A stretch of DNA of 64,000 nucleotides from Combretum micranthum (Eukaryota; Streptophyta; Magnoliopsida; Myrtales; Combretaceae), in the NCBI GenBank assembly GCA_024138025.1, contig JAMXBD010000401.1, forward strand, positions 124,001-188,000. The letters run 5' to 3'. The position numbers were made by a program, and so were the translations under genes. The notes beneath the pieces are model-generated. The model saw nothing but the letters and a program-made list of their open reading frames with translations, had not been told where the DNA came from and made no database searches. How positions within the stretch are numbered: the first letter of the stretch is position 1; the number at the start of each line of letters is the position of its first letter. Shown piece after piece: positions 24,506-36,435 of the stretch.

Positions 24506-25034
24506 TAATTGCTTGCTCACGTGTTTGTTCATGCATAGCATATGATTGATTAATAACTTGTTTGTTATGGTACGGAATTAAGGGAATTCTCACTAAGCTA
24601 GTGTAGCTTATACCCCAATAGTTGTTTAAATGAGCAGGTTATTCCAAGAATGCTAAGTGGGGACCAGATGGTTGAAGTCGAGAATGACTTCGGGATTCCG
24701 GCAAGATATAAGAATGCTTGAAGTTTTTGGCTAAGCTTTACGATTTGCTTGTAATAGTTTTATGTAGTGAAGTCTTGGGATGAATGTAATTGAAGCTTGA
24801 TGATTTATATTTTGAAGTATAGTGTTTTGTATTTGGAGTATAGTGGATTGTATTTCCTTTACATTGTTACTCAATTGTATCAACATAAAATGTATCATTC
24901 CGATTTGTCTCCTTTATGCGTTAGACGCCTTGTACATAGTATGGAAGCCTTCGCGTGACTGAGGTGGTCATTCTTAGGCTTTAATATTGTGTACGGCGGA
25001 CTGCCACGTTTAGGGTACCCTTCGGGGCGTGACA

Positions 25035-26196
25035 AGCACCACCCCAGTAGGCACCCCAAGCGTCCGTACATGGACTCGCAACACCTGATGCTCAATCACA
25101 TACAGCACCCCTGCCGCCTCCGCCACCACCTCGACCATACAGAACTTCACTCCCAGATTTTATCAAAAGTAACCGTTACTTTGACGGAGCTTTTAGGAAA
25201 CCCGATGAGGCTGAAGATTGGCTCGTGCAGGTAGAGCGGTCCTTTGCTGCCTATGAAGTTCCTTATCATCTTCGAATAAGCTATGGTACTTATATGTTAA
25301 GGTTCAATGCCCGCATCTGGTGGGAGTCCAAGAGTAGCGAATTGCCGCCGCCCATCACCTGGGATATGTTTCGGAATGAGTTTCTGGAAAATTATTTCCC
25401 TGGAAGTTTAAGAGTAAGGTACAATGCGGATTTCTTGCACATATCCCAGAGGGGAAAGTCCATAGAACAATATGAGACGGAATTTAGCCGACTCCTACAG
25501 TATGCTCCAGATTCTTGTAAGTATAGTGAGGAGCTGAAATGACAAGTGTTCCTGAATGGGTTAGATGAGGACCTAAGGATGCGGTTAGAAGAGTTTGACA
25601 TCCGTACCTTCAGGGAATTGGTTGAAAGAGCAAGAATTGTTGAAGGGGCCAAGAAAAGGAAAGCTGGGACTTTTGAGAAGAAAGTGCATGTGTTTGGAAG
25701 GAAATTCCAACCAGGAACAAGCTCCAACTTCCCTTCAAAGAGGTTTAAACCAATTAGTCACTTTAAGGGAAATTTTAGTGGACAGAAGGATAATTCCAAG
25801 ATAACAGCAAATTGTTGGAAATGTAAAGGAGCGCATTACCCGAAGAGATGCCCCCTTCTCCAGAATAAGTGTTATTTCTGTGGTGACCCGAGCCATAAGA
25901 TTCCGGATTGCCCAAAGAAAGCTTCTACGACTTGTTTCGTATGCAAGCAATTGGGACATTTTGCTAACGAGTGTCCCCAAAGGAATCTCAGCAAACCGAC
26001 CTGTTGGATCCTCGGAGGACTTGCCCCGACAAGGAGTGGGAATGGAAGCGGAAGTCGCTCGGCATCATCTATGCATGGGCTGAGAATTTACAACCTTGAA
26101 GGGCAATGGGTCTGCGAGGAGGATGCCGAAGAAGGAGTAGAGTTGGCTGCCCTGGACCATGGAGAGGAGTATGACTATAGCTTGGTTACAGGTTAG
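25035..26196 (+). pseudogene. gag: element 1 gag, capsid and zinc-knuckle part
   Basis: After a proline-rich linker the translation shows a retrotransposon Gag capsid: FDGAFRKPDEAEDW, then WWESKS, FLENYFPGSL and YETEFSRLLQYAPDS. The nucleocapsid has three zinc knuckles: CWKCKGAHYPKRC (CX2CX3HX4C), CYFCGDPSHKIPDC and CFVCKQLGHFANEC (both CX2CX4HX4C). Gag packages the RNA into cytoplasmic particles. A TGA at 25540-25542 interrupts the capsid between EELK and QVFLNGLD; element 2 has lysine codons there, and a CGA-to-TGA change would fit methyl-cytosine deamination. The ORF resumes at 25546 and ends after a short acidic tail (EEDAEEGVELAALDH). Confidence 0.9.
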
Positions 26197-26214
26197 CCTC
26201 AACCTTTAAAATAT

Positions 26215-26700
26215 ATGTCTGTTTTGATATCTGTTGAGTATAAAGTTATGATGTATGTTGGAAATAATAGATATCTAGGAAACCTTTTTAAGGACAATAA
26301 GACTAGTAACACGCGCGTCTTGAACGCAGGAACCATACAAATAGGGGACCTAACCGCTTATACCCTCTTCGATACCGGTGCAACACATTCCTTTATTGCC
26401 ACTAGTGTAGCCTTGAAGACCGGTTTACCATCACCACAATCACAACAAGTTTTCGTATAAAAACCCCCACCGGTAGTGTGGTGACTACCAAAGAAGTAAT
26501 AAGGAATTGCCCCATGAAGATACAAGGCCATGAAGCAACTACCGATCTTATAGTAATAGAAATAGCAAGTACGAAGTGATTCTCGGAATGAGTTGGTTGT
26601 CCATGGTGGAAGCAAAGGTAGATTGTAGAAATAAAAAGGTGGAATTCATGAGACAAGATGGAAAGAAAGCTACGTTTTGGGAGAATCCGCAAAAAGTTTG
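26215..26700 (+). pseudogene. element 1 aspartic protease remnant
   Basis: The active-site motif FDTGATHSF is intact (D codon at 26371). After FIATSVALKTGL a frameshift near 26455 moves the rest (KTPTGSVVTTKEV and CPMKIQG) to another frame, and a second shift near 26570 precedes KYEVILGMSWL. The enzyme would cut the Gag-Pol polyprotein inside particles. With two frameshifts it cannot be made as one product. Confidence 0.85.
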
Positions 26701-27663
26701 GAGTTAAGTTCGTTTGAGCTAATTGAAGAAGTTGAGGAAGGAGTTGAAAGTTATGTGGGAAGTACGGAGGAGGATAAGGAAAGACCCAACATTGACGACA
26801 TCCCCATCGTTAATGAATTCTCTGATGTTTTTCCAGAAGAATTGCCTGGGTTACCCCCAAAACGAGAAATCGATTTTGAGATCGATTTGATGCCAAAACA
26901 GAACCTATATCCAAGGCACCATACCGAATGGCACCTGTTGAGCTCAAGGAACTTAAGAAGCAATTACAAGAATTGCTTGACCAAGGATTTATTAGACCAA
27001 GTGTCTCGCCTTGGGGAGCTCCGGTATTATTCGTGAAGAAGAAAGATGGATCGATGAGGTTGTGTATTGACTATCGAGAACTCAATAAGGTCACTATCAA
27101 GAATAGGTATCCATTGCCAAGGATTGACGATCTCTTTGACCAACTACAAGGAGCAAGTGTATTCTCACGCATTGATTTGAGATCTGGATACCACCAGCTG
27201 AGGATAAAACCAGAGGATGTGTCAAAGACCGCTTTTAGAACTCGGTATGGACACTATGAGTTCATGGTCATGCCATTTGGATTGAAAATGCACCAGCTGC
27301 TTTCATGGACTTGATGAATCGGGTGTATAACCGCTCTTGGATAAATGCGTGATTGTCTTCATTGATGATATTTTGGTTATTCTAAAACCGGGAGCAACAC
27401 AAAGAACATCTGAGAATGGCATTACAAACCTTAAGGGAGCACAAGTTATATGCCAAATTATCCAAGTGTGACTTTTGGTTGGACCAAATATCTTTTCTAG
27501 GACATGTTATCTCAGGGAAAGGAATATCAGTAGATCCTGAAAAGATTAAGGCCGTAATGGAATGGAAACAACCAAGGACGGTGACTGAGATTAGAAGTTT
27601 TCTTGGATTAGCTGGCTATTACAGGAAGTTTGTGCAAGATTTCTCAAAAATAGCTAAGCGCTA
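26701..27663 (+). pseudogene. element 1 reverse transcriptase remnant
   Basis: Motifs follow the Ty3/gypsy order: [73 protein letters not shown], the catalytic FIDDILV (27358-27378), then [12 protein letters not shown] and [13 protein letters not shown]. The polymerase would copy genomic RNA to cDNA in the particle. Frameshifts separate the blocks near 26925, 27285, 27330 and 27385; each looks like a single-base change relative to the related copies. The catalytic aspartates themselves are retained. Confidence 0.9.
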
Positions 27664-28122
27664 ACTCAGTTGACCCAGAAGAATGAAAGATTCATTTGGA
27701 ATGAAAGAGGGAACAAAGTTTCCAAGATTAAAGCAACGTTGGTATCTGCTCCAATTTTAACCTTACCCGATCCAGAAAAGCCATATACCGTCCATAGTGA
27801 TGCGTCAAGAAATGGCTTAGGATGTGTGCTTATGCAAGAAGGGAAGTAATTGCTTATGCTTCACGGCAGTTGAGGCCGCATGAACAAAATTACCCGACGC
27901 ATGATCTTGAGTTAGCCGCAGTTGTCTTCGCTCTCAAGCTTTGGAGGCACTATCTATATGGCAGAGATGCGAGATTTATACGGACCATAAGAGCCTCAAG
28001 TATTTATTCACACAAAAGGAATTGAATATGAGGCAAAGGAGATGGTTGGAGTTGATCAAAGACTATGATCTTGGAATAAATTATTGCCCTGGAAGAGTGA
28101 ATGCGGTAGCAGACGCTTTGAG
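27664..28122 (+). pseudogene. element 1 RNase H remnant
   Basis: [11 protein letters not shown] and the RNase H core [35 protein letters not shown] and [17 protein letters not shown] are present, followed by [10 protein letters not shown], so the D-E-D-D residues are visible. Frameshifts at about 27661, 27845 and 27965 split it into three frames. The domain would remove the RNA strand during cDNA synthesis. Confidence 0.88.
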
Positions 28123-29330
28123 TCGGAAGAACCATGGAGAAGTTGCAGCCATGCTCACAACTCAAAAAGAACTTATAAAGGAATTCGAGAGATTGAGCAT
28201 CGAATTTGTGGGGCAAAGTGCGGAAATGGAAATTTCCCATTTGGTAATGGAGCCAACCCTGATCGATAGAATCAAAGAATCTCAACGATATGATGAAGTC
28301 ATACAAAAGTTGAAAAGTGAGATACAGGGAGGAAGGTATGACGATTTTGAGATAGATGAGGAAGATGTAGTAAGAATGAAGGGAAGATTATGTGTACCAA
28401 ATGATGAGGAGATGAAAAAGGAAATAATGGATGAGGCGCATAACTCGGGATATACCATGCACCCCGGTGGTACCAAGATGTACCAAGACCTTAAAAGTCG
28501 CTTTTGGTGGAATGGTATGAAAAAGGATGTAGCTGAATTCGTAATGAAGTGTCCCATATGTCAACAAGTAAAGATTGAACACCAAAGGCCAGGAGGACTT
28601 TTGAAACCATTGGCCATACCAGAATGGAAATGGGACCAAATTACCATGGATTTCGTATGTGGATTGCCCCGAACATCAGCCGGATATGATGCCATATGGG
28701 TAATTGTGGATCGACTTACCAAGTCAGCACACTTCATCCCCATCAACATGACCTACTCAATGGAAAAGTTGGCCCGGCTATATGTAAGGGAGATTGTGAG
28801 ACTGCATGGAGTTCCAGCAGGGATTGTATCGGATCGAGATCCTCGATTCGTGTCAAAATTCTGGACAAGCCTTCAAATGTATGGGACCAAGTTACAGTTC
28901 AGTACCTTATCATCCACAAACTGATGGACAATCAGAGCGAACTATCCAGACTTTGGAAGACATGTTAAGAGCTTGTGTTATGGAATTCAAAGGAAGCTGG
29001 GAAGTACACCTACCTTTGGTAGAGTTTGCTTACAACAACAGCTATCATTCAACAATTAAGATGCCACCATACGAAGCTTTATATGGAAGAAGGTGTAGAT
29101 CGCCTCTATTTTGGGATGATGTGGAAAAATTAACAATTGGACCAGATCTCATCCAAGACGCCTCAGATAAAGTCAGGATTATTCAGCAAAGGATGAAAGA
29201 GGCCCAAGATAGACAGAAAAGTTGGGCGGATAAAAAACGACGGATCCTTGAGTTTAACGTTGGTGATCATGTGTATCTGAAAGTGAATCCGATAAAGAGT
29301 ATCATCGTGTACGGGCTCGAGGAAAGCTAA
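28123..29330 (+). pseudogene. element 1 integrase remnant
   Basis: The zinc-binding HHCC region ([11 protein letters not shown], then CPICQQ) is intact and is followed by the catalytic core. The first Asp is in TMDFVCG (codon 28649), the second in SDRDPRF and the Glu in DGQSERT (codon 28935), beyond a frameshift near 28910. After LVEFAYNNSYHS and YEALYGRRCRSP comes the C-terminal DNA-binding part (FNVGDHVYLKV). The enzyme would insert the cDNA and make the 5-bp duplications seen throughout this window. The DDE triad survives but the frame does not. Confidence 0.9.
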
Positions 29331-29728
29331 GCCCAAGGTATATCGGACCTTTCGAAATCCTCGAACGGTAGGAGATTTGGCTTATCGCTTGGCATTACCA
29401 CCAAACCTGTCGGGAGTACATAATGTCTTCCATGTCTCAGTGCTAAGAAAGCATATCCCCGACCCTGATCGGATTGTGGAGCTTGAACCAGTCAGGCTGA
29501 AAGAAACTTGACTTATGAGGAGCACCCAGTTCAAATTCTGGATCAAAAGGTTCAAAAGCTGAGAAACAAGGAAATCCGATATGTCAAGGTGTTATGGAGG
29601 AATCATTCGCGAGAAGAGGCTACTTGGGAAGCCGAGGATGAGATCCGAAAGAAATATCCAAATCTCTTTGAAGAATCAGGTACGAATTTCAAGTTGCAAA
29701 TTTCAAGTTTTGAGGACAAAACTTTCTT
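29331..29728 (+). pseudogene. element 1 integrase C-terminus with chromodomain-like tail
   Basis: GPFEIL and LALPPNLSGVHNVFHVSVLR form the GPY/F module. The tail YEEHPVQILDQKV, then VKVLWRNHSREEATWE and KYPNLF, matches the chromodomain-type C-terminus of plant chromoviruses of the Tekay kind, thought to steer integration to chromatin marks. Small frameshifts occur near 29368 and 29510. The coding text runs almost to the PPT. Confidence 0.85.
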
Positions 29729-29730
29729 TA

Positions 29731-29742
29731 AGGGGGGTAGGT
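29731..29742 (+). other. polypurine tract of element 1
   Basis: AGGGGGGTAGGT lies directly before the 3' LTR start and is the plus-strand primer site. Element 3 has AAGGTGGGTAGGT in the same place, and element 2 the equivalent on the minus strand. Confidence 0.85.
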
Positions 29743-30418
29743 TGTAAATCCCCGAAATTTTGGATCCAAATTAGACCTAAACCCTAATCGGAAGTCAAAC
29801 GGATTCTTAGGTCAAACAAAACCCTAGTTTACCGTAACCGTTTAACTCCGGCATTGCCGTTTTCTCAAGCCTAGAAAACGAAGTTGGAAAAATTAGCTCG
29901 AATAGTTCGTAATAACCATAGGTTTTATAAAAGTTTCAGTTTCGCGAAATTCGGATGTCCTTCGAACCCGAACGGACACAGTTCTTGAAAAATGTCCGGA
30001 GGCCCGGAATAAAAATATTCCGAATACACCGTTAGACTCAAAAATATAAGATTTCCAAAAATATCAATTTCGTAATTTTTCGATAACTAAAAATATCAGA
30101 TATCGCTTTTATACTCGTATTTTCTTACTACCGGTATTAAATTGTCATGTCTACTTTTACATTACACTATTTTCTACTATTCTACACTATTCATCTATCT
30201 CTACTTTTTCTTACAACCTATTCTTAAACCATACACCTATTTCTTACACATTTTCATTTCCAATACAATTTCACATCTTTCATTTCTTACTTTTAATTAA
30301 TCAAAAGACAAAAAAATTATTTTTCCTTCCCCATGCACAAATGGCGCCGGCCCTCTCTCTCCATGCTCAATTTGTTTTTCAATTATTTAATTAACACAAA
30401 TTATCTCCCACATTTTCC

Positions 30419-30426
30419 TATAAATA
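30419..30426 (+). promoter_or_regulatory. TATA box of the element 1 3' LTR
   Basis: TATAAATA at the position equivalent to 16449. It could drive read-out transcription into 32924 onward. Confidence 0.65.
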
Positions 30427-31890
30427 CCCCTCATACCTTCACTTCTTTCACACTCTTCTTCTCTAAAGTTACTATACTAAAATCTCTCAAATTCTTTCAA
30501 GAGTTCTCTCAAGAAGTCTTCTTAAGTTTAGTTTCCTTTAGGTAAGAAATTCTCAAGAATTCTTCATGTTCATCTACTTAGTATGAGCTTAGTGTATGTT
30601 TTCTAAAACCATGAAGGTTAAGAAAGCAACATTAGATTCATACTTTGTTTTTGTTCATAATATCAATCTCTTTATGTTCCTTTATGTTCTTTATATTTCC
30701 TTTATGTTTTTATATTCCTTTATGTTACTACTATCTAATATATCTATATAACTATATATATATTTAGAGCATATAAGCTCATTGTCTTACAATTTATTTA
30801 TCTTTCATGCAATTTACTTCATTTCAAGTTATTTAATTTCAAGTTGATTTTAAGACTAGTCATTCTAGTCTTAGACTTGTCCTCATCAAGTCAAAACAAT
30901 TCTTTTTTTTTCGGGACTAGTCTTTTCTTAGTCCCGGGGTACCTTGATGAAGCTAAGGTCCCAATACTTGATTTATTTATTTAAGCTTTCAAGTTATTAT
31001 GTTCCTTTATTTTCTATAGTTATGATTCATATTCATGCATGAACATAATGTTTTTGTCTCAACAAAAATAAATGAGAAAGTGTTTTCTTGAATTAAAGAT
31101 TCTTTCTAAAAGAAAATGAATTTCTTAAAAACCCATGACATGTATGGGAATGTTTTTTACATAAACAAAAGTTTTATGAAAACTTATCTTTTATCAAGAA
31201 GTAGAATTCTTTTGGAATCATACAAGAAATAAAAATGTCATTTTGCTACTTTTGAAATCCAAGTTTAGAAAATAAACCACACTTTAAGAAATCAAAATAA
31301 TTACAAAAGATTTCATTTAGAAATAGAATATTCATCTTAAATAACTAAAAGATCTTTCAAAAGTAAAATAAATATTCAATAGAATCTCAAGTTCAAAATC
31401 TTTTAAACCTTACTTTTACAAGTTGAGACAACTTCATTTACTTCATACATATGTGAAAGTCATTACAAATATATATATACCTTTCAAAAGTTTACACAAT
31501 AATTGAAAGTATTTATCTTTTCAAATGAGCTTTGTGTACAAGAAAAACAAGTGTTTGCAAAATTCGTGGCAAATCTGGACGCTGTCTTTTCGGAACCCAA
31601 ACGACTTAGTTTTATGGAAATAAGCTTAGAAATACGTAGATTTGAGTAGGTAGAAAACGATTATTATGCGAAATTCCGAGTTAAAATGAGCAAGTTATGG
31701 CCATTTTAAGTTGGAATTTCCCCTTATACGATTTTACTATGATTTAAGAAAAGATTAGAATCTTCAAGATAGAATTTTATGAAATACTCATTTTGGGTAT
31801 TTTTCTTGATTAGATAATCACGAGGAGGATTGTGTGTATCCCGAGGATTACTACGATTAAGTGGAAGACGAATTCAAGAAAGGTGTCACC

Positions 31891-32614
31891 ATGGCCGAGT
31901 GAGTTACTTCCGTTAATTTTCCTCATACTCTTGATTGTGCTTGTAAAATTAGTTGCACTAGAATCTAAGCCAAAATAAAAAAGAAGTGTATGATAATATG
32001 TTAAAGGATACTAAGTATATCGAAACCGATTTGTTGTAATAAAGTTGTATGTATATTAATGTCTTGAATTGTTTGGAATTGGTTGATCACTTGAAAGAAG
32101 TTAAATGTAACTACTAGACTTTAATTAAAGAAATTATTCATGCACCTCATATGTTGAGTCACATTGCATTCACTACTATACAATTGGTGGGACAAGTGTA
32201 TAATAGTGGTGGTAGACATAACCGGTACATCATGTAAGTGGCTAGTAGGAGCCTGTAATAACTACAAGTTTTTGATGGGGTATAGGAGCCGGTAAGATCT
32301 ATAAAAGTATTTTTAAAAGTTGTGGTTGTAATTAGCCTGAATACCCAACCCCGAATGAAGGGCGTAAATTCATTCAACATATGATTCCCGGAAAGTCATA
32401 TGTCTTGTATGCTCACGTGGTTGTTGCATTTCATACGTGTGAATAATAAACTTGATTGATAATTTACTTCAAGTATGAATTTTCAGATTTATCAGTAAGC
32501 CATAAGCTTATAGATATTTGTATTCTCAGGAACACCCATTTGTACCCAAGGTCTTCCAGTACCCGTATACGTTTTATGTTGAAGCATTTGGAGGAAATCT
32601 ACTCGAAGACTTAG
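31891..32614 (+). CDS. candidate spliced 30-codon leader ORF in a C LTR (31891-31898 joined to 32530-32614)
   Basis: An ATG in the good context CACCATGGCC (31891) is followed after eight bases by GTGAGT. The acceptor-like site TATTCTCAG ends at 32529. The joined frame starts M-A-E-N-T-H, ends S-K-T, and stops with TAG at 32612-32614 after exactly 30 codons, the same length as in A-type LTRs although the peptide differs. In the 5' LTR copy (ATG 17954, acceptor ending 18635) one extra T shifts the frame. No protein family is recognised. Confidence 0.28.
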
Positions 32615-32923
32615 ATTGGAATTCCTATGAAATCTTTAATTTTGGATTTTATGAAGTTATCTCGATCCTTGGAATCAGCGGGGGTATGCCTCTAAGAAAT
32701 TATGTAACAGACCTTTGGTTATTTAGGATATGATATACTTTATTTCTGAATTCTTGTATGTTTTTACTTGCTTAAACTATGCTTCCCAAAAGCGTCTCCT
32801 ATTACCCTATTAGACGCCTTACATATAATACTAAGGCTTTCGCATGACTAAGGTAGCCATTCTTAAGCCTTGATATTATATGTGGCGGACTGCCACGTTT
32901 AGGGTACCCTCCGAGGCGTGACA

Positions 32924-35707
32924 CATACTTTCACAATCATAGTGGGCCAAACTTCGAATCATGCCGTTTAAGCAGTTATGCGTAATAGCAATTAAGAAAA
33001 TAAATCATAACAATATCGCCAAGGTTCATAAAAATATATAAGGAGTTTTTACAACATTGAAAGGCATCCCCCTATTAAAGATAGACAAGTCTAATAAAGT
33101 CTATCTTAAAATAATTTACATTTTTGAAACTTCTCTTGGAATTCCATATCTATTTCTAACTTACACTTCTATTCATAAGATCTTGGCTTGAAGTTATTAC
33201 TTAGGTAAAATAACCTCTTGGTTCCAACCAAAGGTACAAGAACTGCAAAAGATATTTAAGAGGGTATAGGCTACATGCTTAGTGAGATTTATTTCCACGA
33301 ATAAACACTCGACAATCAATAATGAAAAAAAATTTACTTAAGCAACCATATGAGATGCACAAGCACGTGGGCAACAATACGTATGATTTTTCGAGAATCA
33401 TATATTGAATGGATTTACCCCTCCATTCGGCGTTAGGTGTTCTAGACCGTATAGGTCGCTATCACACAACATAATTCCATGATAGTCCTTGTTTTAACAA
33501 TTTCCTTGCTTTAAAAAAAATATATAATCCAACTTATTTGTAGTTTATTTCCAATAGTTAGATGTTTTCTCATCGCTAGTTGATTTAGACAATATCTCAT
33601 CACTTTATAGAATTTACAGACTCTACGAATCTCCTTACTAAGCCTTTGTTCCACCAATGGTATAGTAATAAATGCAATGAACTCACCCGATGATATGCAT
33701 GAATCAATTTGATTAAATACTCATGGCATAATTAAATATTTTTTGGTTCATAATAGAATTTGCAGACAATCATTCTTATACTACATCAAACATTCATTAT
33801 AAACAATTCTGCCTTAATATACTTAATCATATTTCAACCAACTTTATAAATACATACATTTTCCATTTTGTTTTCCTTAATTTAATGCCACTATTTTAAA
33901 GCAAATCGTAAGTGCAATTATGTAAGAAATAAACTTACTCGACCATTGGTGCGGATCCTTTTAGTCAAGAAAATCCTCAGGATATGGGAAATTGGCCTTC
34001 TCCTTACCTAAACAAAAGAAATACCCAGGATGAGTATTTCTTGGAAGTTATACTTAAACTAGTAGTTTTATTCTACTAAGTTCGTAAAAATTCACATGGA
34101 GGAAAATTCCAACTTAAAATGGCCACAACTTGCTTATTTTAACTTGGATCCGCATATAATATACCAATTTCTACCTACTCAAAAAGACTTATCCATTCCT
34201 AAGGTTATTTTCTACATAAAAGGTCATTGGGCTTTCTAAAAGTTATGATACATAATCAAAATGAAAATTCTAGCTTTTGCAAAATAATTTTCGAAACTCA
34301 ACTTTGTTCAAAAATATTTTGGCAAAAATATAGATATGTATATAGTTGGAAAATCCTTTGAATATATGTATGCAATCTCTTTGTATGCAAAATTTAATAG
34401 TGTTGTCATGATTATTTTTTGTACAACAATTTTTCTTACAGTGTCAAAAACTTGAATTTTTAACAATTCCTTTTCTAAAGCATTTTGAAAGACTTTATAA
34501 TCTTTCGGGTTATTGTGAATGAGTATATGCTTATTTTGTGTTTCTAGATCAAGTTAATTTTTTCTCAACTTTGAATCTCTACAAAATTTTACTTTTTGTG
34601 ATAAGAAAGGAATTTTTCCAAAAATTGTTATTAAGTTGTTGATATCCTATAATAATTTTGTATAGGTATATTTTCCAAAAATTTAGCTTTGATAAAAAAA
34701 TCTTTTCCTTATTATATTCTTATTTCCTAACTTCTTAAGAGAAATTATATTTTATTTTCAAAACTTGGTCTTTCAAGTCTTTTACAAATTTTATTTGGAA
34801 GAAAATCATGTTTTACTATTTTCTTAAGTTTTTGATAATATATTTTGTTCCTCTTTGTAACTTACCATGTTTATATTTATTTCTTGGAAAATAGGTTCCT
34901 CTTTTAGAAACTTGAAAATCATTATTTTTTTTCTAAGTGAGTTTATAAATTAGTGAGTTGATTCTATTTTAACTTCAAAAGCTAATTTACTTATTATTTT
35001 TTATTATGAAGTTGAAAAGATTTTAATCTTGAGTTTTCTATGAAAACTTGTATATCACAACTTATTAGTACTAAATTTTATAACTTTATCTGACTCATAA
35101 TAGTAAAAGAAAATATTTGTTTTGTTAGTTAACTTTTTTGAGAAAATCATCTTTATTTATATTTATGAAAAGTCTTGGTGAGTTTGAAAAGAAGTTGGGA
35201 AGGATATATTTTTCCTAAGTATGTTGTAACAAAACCTTGACTTGGAAAAGAAAAAAGAATATATTTTAAGAAATTTTAATTTCATTTTCCTTTGTCAAAG
35301 AAAATTCTACTTTAGATTTTGTTGAGACAATAACATTATGATAATTCATGCACATAAGCATGAAAAAAATGAAAGTATAAGAAATTATAATAAGCAAGAT
35401 AATATATCAAGTATTGGGTACCTTAGCTTCATCAAGGTATCCCGATCAAGTATTGGGAGTCGTAGCTACATCAAGACAACTCGGGACTAAGAATAGACAA
35501 GTATCAAAAAGGAAAAAAAAGGAAAGAAAAAAAAAGCAATAATATAACAATAATAAGAGCATTAATAGTAAAAGCAATTTAGCACGAGTTAGTGAGCATT
35601 AGACTCTAAAATATATAGATATACATATACTTAATAATATATATCAAATTAGGTTAGAGTATAATAACAATAAGGTAATAACAATAATAACATTAATAAT
35701 AACATAT
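32924..35707 (-). repeat. old minus-strand C-like LTR, main fragment (continues 15639-15751)
   Basis: In reverse complement it reads through the LTR landmarks: GGCGTAAATCC-like text near 33420, a 7-bp stem version of the hairpin (33380-33404), the 29-nt block (34114-34142) and the GGTACCTTAGCTTCATCAAGG phrase near 35420 that C-type LTRs share. It stops near 35707, where it abuts the truncated end of the element 2 LTR. The outer (U3) part is therefore missing. Confidence 0.75.
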
Positions 35708-36435
35708 ATAAAACTAATGAATGATAATCTTAGTCACGCAGGAGCTTCGTTATCACATGCAAGGTGTGCTTCTAAGATAATAGGAGACTCACATGGGTAT
35801 TATGTTTAAGTAGATAATAAAAGCATGCAAGAACTTATATAGATAAAGATATAATATTCATTAGAATAAAAGTCTCTTACAACTTCTTAGGGACATTCTC
35901 CTGTTCTAATAGTCATGTTCAACTAAGCCATTAACAAAATATACATAACTATAACAAAATTCTACTATAGAGATTTTTCTTAGAAGTCTACATCCAAAAC
36001 TAAATACATATAAACTTCCTCCAAAAACTCCTTGCAGCTTTGGCTCATACCTGACAAAAGGAGCTCCTTGGTGCCAATACAAGTAATCATACTGTACAAA
36101 AAGCTATAAGGGGTATAAGCAAAACTAGCTTAGTAAAGATAACTCTCATCTAAAAACATTTCCATAAACACATAAGTAATTAGATAATCATATGAGAATG
36201 CATCAATCACAAGCAAACAATTACACATGATTAACCAGAAACCATTGTACATGGATTTATGCCATCGATGTCGGGGTTGGGTGGTTTACTGGCCCATGTG
36301 GCCATCAATAATTGCAGACTTACCGGTTCCTACTTGCCCTGTAGACTTTCTGGCTCCTATTTACCCATGTAGACTTCCGGCTCCTACTAGCTACCACTAC
36401 GACTCATCGTTTCCCCACATGAAGAATAGTAATAA

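Larger units (their letters stand above)
20312..25034 (+). mobile_element. nested solo LTR, A-B-A mosaic, with perfect TSD
   Basis: It begins TGTAAGCCC and ends GGGGCGTGACA, with AGCAC on both sides (20307-20311 and 25035-25039), so it integrated into gag of element 1 and recombined to a solo LTR of 4723 bp. The first 1.29 kb read as A-type. At about 21600 the text switches to the start of a B-type LTR (CCCTGGGTTTCCTAG, compare 61754 onward). From about 23760 to the end it is again A-type. The U3 block with CCGTTAGACTCG is therefore present once in A form (about 21430) and again in B form further on. It carries TATAAATA at 22282, the 29-nt block at 23774 and the hairpin at 24481-24505. The 30-codon leader ORF is broken here by a stop and a 1-nt deletion. 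Confidence 0.92.
15752..32923 (+). mobile_element. element 1: Ty3/gypsy chromovirus (Tekay-like), complete but dead, with a nested solo LTR
   Basis: Two direct repeats, 15752-19030 and 29743-32923, bound an internal region with a PBS, gag, protease, reverse transcriptase, RNase H, integrase, a chromodomain-like C-terminus and a PPT, in the order typical of Ty3/gypsy elements. It inserted into an older minus-strand LTR with target duplication CATAT/CATAC. Without the 4.7-kb nested LTR at 20312-25034 the element is about 12.4 kb. The reading frame is broken by at least one stop in gag and many single-base frameshifts in pol, so it cannot move on its own. The clade call rests on the C-terminal WxxH...ATWE chromodomain-like motif and the RT and integrase style. 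Confidence 0.92.
29743..32923 (+). repeat. element 1 3' LTR (C-type)
   Basis: It begins TGTAAATCCCCG and ends GAGGCGTGACA, 3181 bp. It is clearly the partner of 15752-19030 but 98 bp shorter: one 38-bp repeat unit is missing, and most other differences are short deletions in this copy. It carries TATAAATA (30419-30426), the donor-like site AG/GTAAGA (30540-30547), the 29-nt block (31681-31709) and the hairpin (32378-32402). Confidence 0.93.

Noticed and set aside
24199..25234. Several 66-81-codon frames near the end of the mosaic LTR
   Set aside because: They span the LTR end and gag linker in wrong frames and owe their length to the GC-richer leader. The counterpart LTR at 2988-8316 does not keep them.
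32518..32733. 71-codon plus-strand frame at the end of the element 1 3' LTR
   Set aside because: It starts at an ATG upstream of the proposed acceptor, and the 5' LTR copy has a stop and a 1-base shift. There is no family match. I kept the shorter spliced frame as the candidate instead, at low confidence.
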